Below are positions 57,066-64,000 of a DNA stretch of 64,000 nucleotides, piece by piece. Within the stretch, counting starts at the first letter, position 1. Every line of letters begins with the position of its first letter. The translations under genes and the position numbers were made by a program. The DNA is from Pochonia chlamydosporia 170 (lineage: Eukaryota > Ascomycota > Sordariomycetes > Hypocreales > Clavicipitaceae): the NCBI RefSeq assembly GCF_001653235.2, contig NC_035791.1, forward strand, positions 372,001 through 436,000, in the 5' to 3' direction. The notes under the pieces are model-generated. The model worked only from the letters and a program-made list of their open reading frames with translations, ran no database searches and was not told the origin of the DNA.

Positions 57066-58298
57066 TTTGTTTTGATTTTATTTGGTCTTGGTCTTTTGAT
57101 ATGCTGAAATGCAAACTGCAAGCACTAAGTTGTCGGGGGCAAGATGTTTATATAGCAGTCTGCATGATGTGGGAGACGCAACGGCCAATCCCCAACAGGT
57201 CCAACGCCGAGGTGTTCACATCATCAAATGGCCTGCAGCTACAAAGTGCCGAAGCAGCGCGACATGGATGAAGAGACAAGGCACGGCAACGGATAGCTGG
57301 CTAGGTACGTCAAGTGCTGGTATGCTATTTTCTGGTAGAGAAGCGACCACAGTCTGTGAGGGAATATCTTCCCCGCGGTCGATGTACCGTAGCGTCTTAA
57401 AGTATAAGTATGTACGTCAAAGTATGTAATACTTTTCACTTGTGGAATGCCGTTGGTCTCTCAGTACCTGGTGGTGACATTCGGCAGCGATCGATAATCA
57501 GCCCGTCTGGCCGAGGCACCGCCAGAGTGGATCTTGATGTCGTCAGAATCTGGGGTTGCGTTTACGAAGCGGAGTGTAGATCCGGCGGTCGTTTGATAAG
57601 TGATTGAAGTCAACTTGGTTCTACAATAGTCGATGTTGGCCGGTCGATGCTCAAACTGGGCGAGGACTACGTTGCATCATTCTTCATACCAGAAAACGTT
57701 GAATCCGTCTGTCGGACACGCATAATTTATCACAACAATGCACATGCGTCAAGAGTAAATGAACTGCGGGCCATGAGTGAGGGGATAGCAAGTACGTGCT
57801 GCGACATTGACAGCTGGAAATAAACAAATTAAAAAAAGAGGAAAAAAGTATGGCCGGCAGTCATCTAGCCGATCATCGCCGCCCGTTAATCCGACCGTTG
57901 AACAAAGCTTTGTACGAGGTCTGTCCGACCCTGTATCACGAAAGGCGTTGTCAGCAGATTCCCCCACAAAGTGCACGGGAAACTTGTGGCTGAAGCAGGA
58001 AATGCGGAGAAATGGAGAAGTTGTCGAATTTGTTATAAAGCAGGGTACTGGGATGAAATCAAGAATTGTTGTATCATTGCTATAATACTTTTGATATAGT
58101 TCATGAAACGATACCCTGGTAGGTAACCAGCCGGCTTATGCAATGGCCATAATCTGGCTCGAGCGTAGTATATGTACCTCAGCCAACGACAGTCGAAAAA
58201 ACGCTGCTTTTGAAATGGACAGGAAAAAAAAAGAAATACTCCTGAAGCCAAGTCCGCGGGTATATGTTGGCGTCTATAAATACATGTTTGTCGTTAAA
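57066..58298. other. Intergenic region, no gene seen
   Basis: About 1.2 kb with only short open frames and no recognisable motifs. It contains the promoter of the enoyl-CoA hydratase-like gene. Confidence 0.5.
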
Positions 58299-59693
58299 TT
58301 ACTTCCAGCTACTCATGTTGTACACGGGCTGCAGTTCCACCACCTCTGGCCGCAGCGCATCCTCCCCATCCGTGTCACCGTCGGGCGTCGTCGGGGTATA
58401 CCAACTCTCCTTGGAACGACACCGCCGATCTAACGTGTGCTCTATCCTCTCGACGAGAATGCCGTCTGTGTCCATGTCGCCGAGGTCCGGTTCCGACAAT
58501 CTATAGAACGTTCTGTTTGAGGTCTGGATATGCGGTGGCTCGGCCCTCCTGGGCATTGCGAGCACATTCTGATTCGTGCTGCCAGAGCCAGTGGTGTTCT
58601 TGCCACCGGCTGAAGAGGAAGGGTCGGTGGTGGAGGGACGTTGTCGATCGCTGAGTCGAGTGATGCCCAGCTTGCCGGCGGCGGCTCGGAGAAAGGGTCG
58701 TAGAGTGGGCAGGTTGGCGGAGATGACGGCGGCGCACATTTCGATGTCGGTCCAGACGAGCAGCGGGAAGAGGGTGTAGCTGACGTCTGATTTGGAGTAG
58801 TTGAAGAGGACCCAGACGCGGTAGGAGGATGTGAAGACGGTGCTGCGAAAAGTAAGTCAGCAAAGGAGTATTGGGTGGTGATTTGGAGGGCAAACCAGAA
58901 CATACAAGAAGCCCAGGCCAAAGACAAAGGTGAGGCCAATCTTTTCAGAAGTTTTCGTTTTTAGTTTCCAGATCTGGGGTATGGGGAGCACGAGAATGGC
59001 GATATCAGAGAAAATAGTTGAGCTTGCGTTGGCGACCCAAACGCCCATCTCGCTGACGCAGTGGCCCGGCAATTCAGGATGCCAGAGTTTCTGGGTGGGA
59101 ACGCAGATAAAGGTAAACAGAAAGGTGCCGGCGATGGCCCAGGCGACGACAAAGCTGCCCACGGCAATGACGAATTTCTTGAAAGTTGGGAGACGGAAAA
59201 CGCGGTAGTACATGAGCAGGACGCTCAGCTTCGTCCAGCACATGTGCCAGATGTAGATGACCTCGGAGACCGGGAGAAGTCGGGATATATTGGCGACGGC
59301 GACGGGACCAATTGTCTCGGCGTGGTATCCAACGCCCCAGGCGTACATGACGAGAGCGACGGCGACGACGACCCAGTTCCAAAGCTACAAAGAGGAGCCA
59401 GCCAGCCAGTCAGTCAGTCGGTTGGAAGACAGGTCTGGGATAGTTTTTGATGGACCTGGGTGTGCCATGAACCGCAAATTATTCAACATGTGTCAAGTAC
59501 GTACCATGGAAAAGGCAATCATGTAGTCGTCCCACCACAGCGGCTGTTTTCTGATGCGACGGCTGAGATATCGCAAGACGATGGAGAGGCCGGCTAGGAA
59601 TGACATGACGGAGGCGACGATGAGAGCCCAATCGCGCATCTTCTTGGGCGAGTAGCTGGGCACGCCAGGGATATTGGCCTTGTCCTCCTGCAT
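58299..59693 (-). CDS. Fungal rhodopsin-fold (PTH11-like group) integral membrane protein
   Basis: 403 aa. Three exons are inferred: 59505-59693, 58906-59384 and 58299-58842; phases agree. Seven hydrophobic helices are visible, including WALIVASVMSFLAGLSIVLRY, WVVVAVALVMYAWGVGYH, FVIAVGSFVVAWAIAGTFLF and STIFSDIAILVLPIPQIWKL. The signature pair QPLWWDDYMIAFSM and DIAILVLPIPQIWKL is typical of the fungal rhodopsin domain family. The last 140 residues are a Ser/Thr-rich cytoplasmic tail with acidic patches. The start MQEDKANIPGVPSY at 59693 is preferred over an upstream in-frame ATG. It probably sits in the plasma membrane; the ligand is unknown. Confidence 0.9.
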
Positions 59694-61804
59694 TTTGGGC
59701 GGATGGATGGTGAACCAAGCTGTCAAGTCTGGTTGAAACAGCAAGTGGACGATGTTTGGCAGTTTTTCTCTACATGGTCGAACGGCCGCGAAGGGGCCAG
59801 GACCACTTGGCTGGGCAGGCAATCAGGTGAAGCAAGTGAAGAGAGGATCAAGATGAAGGCAACAGGGGACGGGACATTTAAAGTGACAGTCGACCTAGTC
59901 CCGTGTCTGTGTGGTGTGCAAAGATTGATCGTATGGCGTGTTGTGTGTGTGGATGGCAGATGTCAAGTCCTTAGTGTGCAGAGACACCATTATGAGGCGG
60001 CAGATTATCGGGCCTTTGGAACATCAAATGAGACCAGTTGATCAGACTTGTCCAGACTTGAGCTATCGCCATGGTTCCCCGCGTTTTCAGTGTCTGGTAC
60101 ATGTCTAGTCAATTCAATGTCAATCTGGTCTGGTCTGGTCTGGTCTCGTTTGTTCCATATCCATGTCTGCACACATTTGATGCATGCATGTACCTGGCTG
60201 GGCGGACCAAACCGGACCATTCTACACAGCCAGCACCACAAACCAGACCAGATAGATATAAATTGATGCACATCAGGGCACCAAACTTGGCCGTTGACGT
60301 CTCAAAATGCACAGGGCCTGGCTACTGTCGTTCCCGCTAATGCGCAAGTTGGTGCATGTCTTGTGCCTCTGGTCACTCTGGTCACTCTGGTCACTCTGGT
60401 GCCTCTCAAACCCGCTAAAGCCTGCTAACGTCCCGCTAAGCGGCGTTGTGGCGGCGCCGCAGTTTCGGTCAAGCCTCCTTCCCCAGACCATGCTTGACTC
60501 CAGATGTCCATGTCTTTTGCATGTGCCTATGCAGGCAGCTGCATTCGTTGTTCCAGTTGTTCCAACTCAACATGCAGGCAGAGGCAGATGGGCTGACAAG
60601 TCTTCAGTGGTGTGGCACGGACCGCGATGCCATGACTCCGTACACGTGACCCCGACTCCAGCAATGACCGTCCCCAGCCCAGGTCGGTTGGTTCAGCTGC
60701 TTGTCGTCAGCAACTGGCACATGCCCAGACATCTCGACGATGCAAGTATGAGATGTTCATGTACAGTACTATAGGTCTTAGCAACAGCGACAGGCATGCT
60801 ATAACGCTTCAACCCTGCCATTAGCATCTCTGTCACTTTTTGCATCGTCCACAGCCCAAGTGGCTTCGCTTCGGGGTAACACTGAACCCAATGGTGGCAA
60901 CTGCCCTCTTTAGTTCCTTCCTTAGCGGCAGGTACGCCTTGCCTGATTGGGCCAGCACCTAACCTCGCGGGGAAATAGTGCCTCTCGGCTGACAATCACG
61001 GAAACAATTTGAAAAATTGAGTCAATCAAATTTGCTCCAACCTGCAGTCATGACATCTGCAGTTTAGCCCAAGGCTGAAAGATGCGCCTGCGGAGCATTT
61101 TCGCTTGAACCTGAACCTGATCGACCCCAGGAATCCATGTATCCATGTTGGTTTTAATAACCGTCAATCTCCATTCAACCCGGCAATTGCTGCTGGTGGA
61201 GCCGCCTCAACCCGACCTGACATGGACTTGACGGAAACGTTCATGCATTTGATCCACGCACAAACATGAAATTGCATGTCGATGGTCCCTTCACCCAAGG
61301 CACGGCCCTCTTCAACTGTCAAAGTTGGGCCGTCAAGGTGATGTTCGGGTCCGACATGTAGGAGCCGACCGGATTTGATGTTGGGGGATGCTGGTTGTCG
61401 GCCGCGATGTGTTGAAGTACATGTAGCCGTTTTGAGTGTTGAGCAACCATTCATCCATATGCATCCCTCCATCATCCAGCACGGGACCCAAGGCTGGCCA
61501 TCAACAAAACATCATCAGTCACCTCAGCACTCGATTTTGCGACGCAGAATAACTTGATACGAGCACAAAAACGAAAACCTGAAGCTACCCAAACATTGCC
61601 GTCTCAATTCACCGACTCTAGCACTCGCTTCACTGGTGCATTGTGTTGTTGTCTTTAATGTTGTACTTGACTTACGTACTGCCATAGACCCTGATTCACC
61701 ATGCAGTTAGATACAATGAATGTCCTTCATCACAGCGCATGCTGTGAATATAATATAACATCGTTTCTCATTCCTTGTATAAATAGTTCGCAACGTGCGG
61801 CACG
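59694..61804. other. Long intergenic region with short tandem repeats
   Basis: No gene. It contains a TGGTC pentamer run (about 60125-60146) and a 9-bp GGTCACTCT repeat (about 60368-60400). Confidence 0.5.
60368..60400 (+). repeat. 9-bp tandem repeat GGTCACTCT
   Basis: Three complete units plus partial flanking units; no coding role is seen. Confidence 0.7.
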
Positions 61805-62395
61805 ATGCTGTCTGTAATATTTGATGCGAAAAGTTATTTACCATTTCTCCAAAGCATTCTCCCATGTCCCCAATTACCGTCCACTGTATCAACAATCATC
61901 AAAGCCAACCTTTGCACCACTTTCCTCGACATGTTAAACATGTTTTACAGGTATGTCCAACCTGTTGTGCTCATAAACCTTGAACTAACCGATGCACCAT
62001 CCAGAACACACTCCCGATGCCGCAACTGTCGCCGAGATTACATAGACATATCAGCGCACGAACTCGAATGCCATAAATATGCCACAAAAGTTGTTTCTGG
62101 TGACTTGATGCTCCTCTGCCCGAATTGCGACAACCCCTGGCCGACTCTCAAGACACTCATTGAACACCTCGGGACCTGCTTGTGTCAGGACTGTGACACT
62201 TATCTTCGAGAACCTCTCGGCTTCAAGCTTTTACGTACACGATGCTACTGCACCAAGGAGACGGGTAACTCAAAGCGGTCATGTACCTTGTGTGTGGGAT
62301 TGGGAACCGTTTACGAAAAGGTGCAGTGTCGAAGTTCCGTGCACCGCAATGTTTGCAATCAGTACCCTTTGTCTTGGGAGTATGACATTGAATAG
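61805..62395 (+). CDS. Cys/His-rich hypothetical protein
   Basis: 196 codons if unspliced. Cysteines come in pairs typical of zinc-binding knuckles: CRNCRRDY with HELECHKY; CPNCDNPW with HLGTCLCQDC; and CYC, CTLC. A possible in-frame intron (61953-62002; GTATGT donor, CATCCAG acceptor) would shorten it, and an ATG at 61932 could then be the start. No family is recognised. It could be a small zinc-finger protein or a relic. Confidence 0.45.
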   Translation: MLSVIFDAKSYLPFLQSILPCPQLPSTVSTIIKANLCTTFLDMLNMFYRYVQPVVLINLELTDAPSRTHSRCRNCRRDYIDISAHELECHKYATKVVSGDLMLLCPNCDNPWPTLKTLIEHLGTCLCQDCDTYLREPLGFKLLRTRCYCTKETGNSKRSCTLCVGLGTVYEKVQCRSSVHRNVCNQYPLSWEYDIE

Positions 62396-64000
62396 CCACA
62401 CCGCCGGTTTTTTGCCTACGTCAAGGACCTAAGTTATGCAGCTACACATGCTGAGGCAGAACGTATTTCGAGGAAACATTGCGAATGTCTCGCTACAACA
62501 TGGTATGTATACTCCGGTTCAACTAAGCACGGAAGGCCTAGTTGCCTGCCAAAGCTGTACACTACCTTAGGTAGGTTGGCGTCGAAATGTATTCAATCAT
62601 TATCACCGTCTGTCAAAGCCGCTTGGAGAAAGATCCAGCGTTTACCCCAAGTATACTATTCATTTTGTCATAAATACAACTTCTCCCTGCACCATGGTGC
62701 CTATCAAAGCAGGTTTGGCCACGGTCAAGCAGCCGAGCCAATAAAAGTCAACCCGGACCGTATTCTACGGAACCTTCTTCAACGCCTATGTCACTTTCAC
62801 ATGCGTCCAAACGGCATCTGCCCCCGTGTTGCTGCCACACGGCATCGTGGACCACTGCAGCGCTATGGTCAGGTCTATTCAAGCTACCGGGCATACTAGA
62901 TTACAAAGTCCCATCATGTAGGTTAGCACATGAGATTGTCCCGTTAAGCTTCTATAGTCAACAACTTAGGCCTTAGATACGACGGGCGGAGTTGTCGACA
63001 CCGCCGATCGTGGTTATGGGTTGTTCACCGTCTTGGGATTCAACGCTCCAGGACTTATCGTGTCAGCGGAGGCCTGTCCCGGCCCTTTATGAACATCAAA
63101 TATCAATTCAGAGTGGCGATTGGCTGTGAACTTTGATGCAGTGAGTTGTATTGATGTAAATTGTGTCGATGTTTAAAAAGCCGGGCGCCTCCAAACAAGA
63201 TAATAGGATCCAAACGATTTACCAGAAGGCACACTGAGATCCGTGACCAGTAGACCCGATTCCCACGTCAACGAGGAGTACCCGAAAAACCACGATAAAA
63301 GTAGCTAGTACGTCATAGACAGGTCTGTGAGTCTTGTAGCTTTAGGTTAGTATTCGGAAATCCCATCATGCAGTTGCTGGCCATGAAACAACTACCAACT
63401 GCGTTGCGAGACTGTGCATATGACAATACGTTCACAAAGGATCAAATGCAGGAGAATAGGATCCGGCTGACGAGATGTACCCCGCCAGGTTATTCAGTTT
63501 CAATGTTGTGTTAGTCGCAACTAAATTATGTAGACCCAATCCACGTCCAGCGCAGGATCATCGTATGGAAGGGATTCTAGTCACACATGCATGTTGCGTA
63601 CTGATTCACTGCTAATCTACTGTTAGGATTTGTTTGACCAACACTATTTGAATTATTCGAATTATTGTCAACTCGTTCTTTGTAGCCAGAGTTTAGCCCA
63701 GTGCTCCGAACTCTGATAGGTATAGGCCAACATTAGGTCAGAAGGGCGACTACCTACACACTTTCCAATTTTGACATACATGAGGAAGCTCATATCGTAA
63801 AAGTGAGCAGGCTCAAACCATGAACTTACAATTTACATATAGGAGAGGGTCTTCCCCAAGATTGACCAGTATGCGGCGCAGCACGTGCAAACCATTCGAG
63901 AAGCAGCTAACCCAGTGAAGCAGACAAGCTATCAGCAGGTCAACATCAGGTTGAAGATAGTTACATCCTCGGAGATCTTTCATCGTGGCCATCGCTGCGG
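62396..64000. other. Right edge, no gene recognised
   Basis: An open frame of 107 codons (62576-62899, plus) has no motif. The rest lacks coding signal. Part of a gene could start beyond the edge. Confidence 0.4.

Noticed and set aside
62576..62899. 107-codon open frame
   Set aside because: No domain, no clear promoter or splice context, and composition like the surrounding non-coding DNA.
1..64000. CRISPR arrays, operons, ribosome binding sites
   Set aside because: None were seen, and the sequence is clearly eukaryotic; the short tandem repeats lack spacer structure.

Overview
The window is nuclear DNA of a filamentous ascomycete (Pezizomycotina). Genes carry short introns of about 45-130 bp with GT-AG borders. 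There are Zn(II)2Cys6 activators with fungal-specific middle domains, a non-reducing polyketide synthase (PKS), fungal cytochrome P450s, an OB-fold gene next to MRE11, and gene-poor AT-rich stretches holding relics with C-to-T type stop codons, as expected after repeat-induced point mutation (RIP). The style fits Sordariomycetes, perhaps Hypocreales; that placement is inference.

Layout. 1-5.5 kb: a Zn2Cys6 regulator and a small cupin. 5.6-9.9 kb: a housekeeping block with tRNA-Asp(GUC), a two-OB-fold-like protein and MRE11. 10.8-40.1 kb: a biosynthetic gene cluster with a class A FAD monooxygenase, a P450, an iron-alcohol-dehydrogenase/maleylacetate-reductase-like enzyme, a second Zn2Cys6 regulator, a second cupin, a medium-chain oxidoreductase, a second P450, a secreted flavin oxidase, an O-methyltransferase-fold protein, an EthD-domain protein and the NR-PKS (SAT-KS-AT-PT-ACP-ACP-TE, about 2195 aa). 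40.1-52.6 kb: a relic-rich zone with a decayed DUF7924-type gene, an intact-looking multi-pass membrane protein, a serine/alanine or proline repeat locus with a signal peptide, and pieces of an RNA-dependent RNA polymerase-like gene. 52.6-59.7 kb: a secreted protein with an aerolysin-like central region, a BAHD-like acyltransferase, a peroxisomal enoyl-CoA hydratase-like protein and a rhodopsin-fold membrane protein. 59.7-64 kb: mostly non-coding, with one Cys-rich hypothetical gene.

How the cluster may work (inference). The PKS should make an aromatic product released by its TE domain. The FAD monooxygenase and two P450s would hydroxylate it. The EthD protein and cupins resemble small decarboxylase/dioxygenase-type enzymes of aromatic polyketide clusters. 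The maleylacetate-reductase-like enzyme is unusual here and hints at ring cleavage or reduction of a quinol-derived intermediate. Shared CTCGGG/CCCGAG words in the divergent promoters suggest one pathway activator. No transporter gene was seen. All exon borders were inferred by eye from splice signals and reading-frame continuity.
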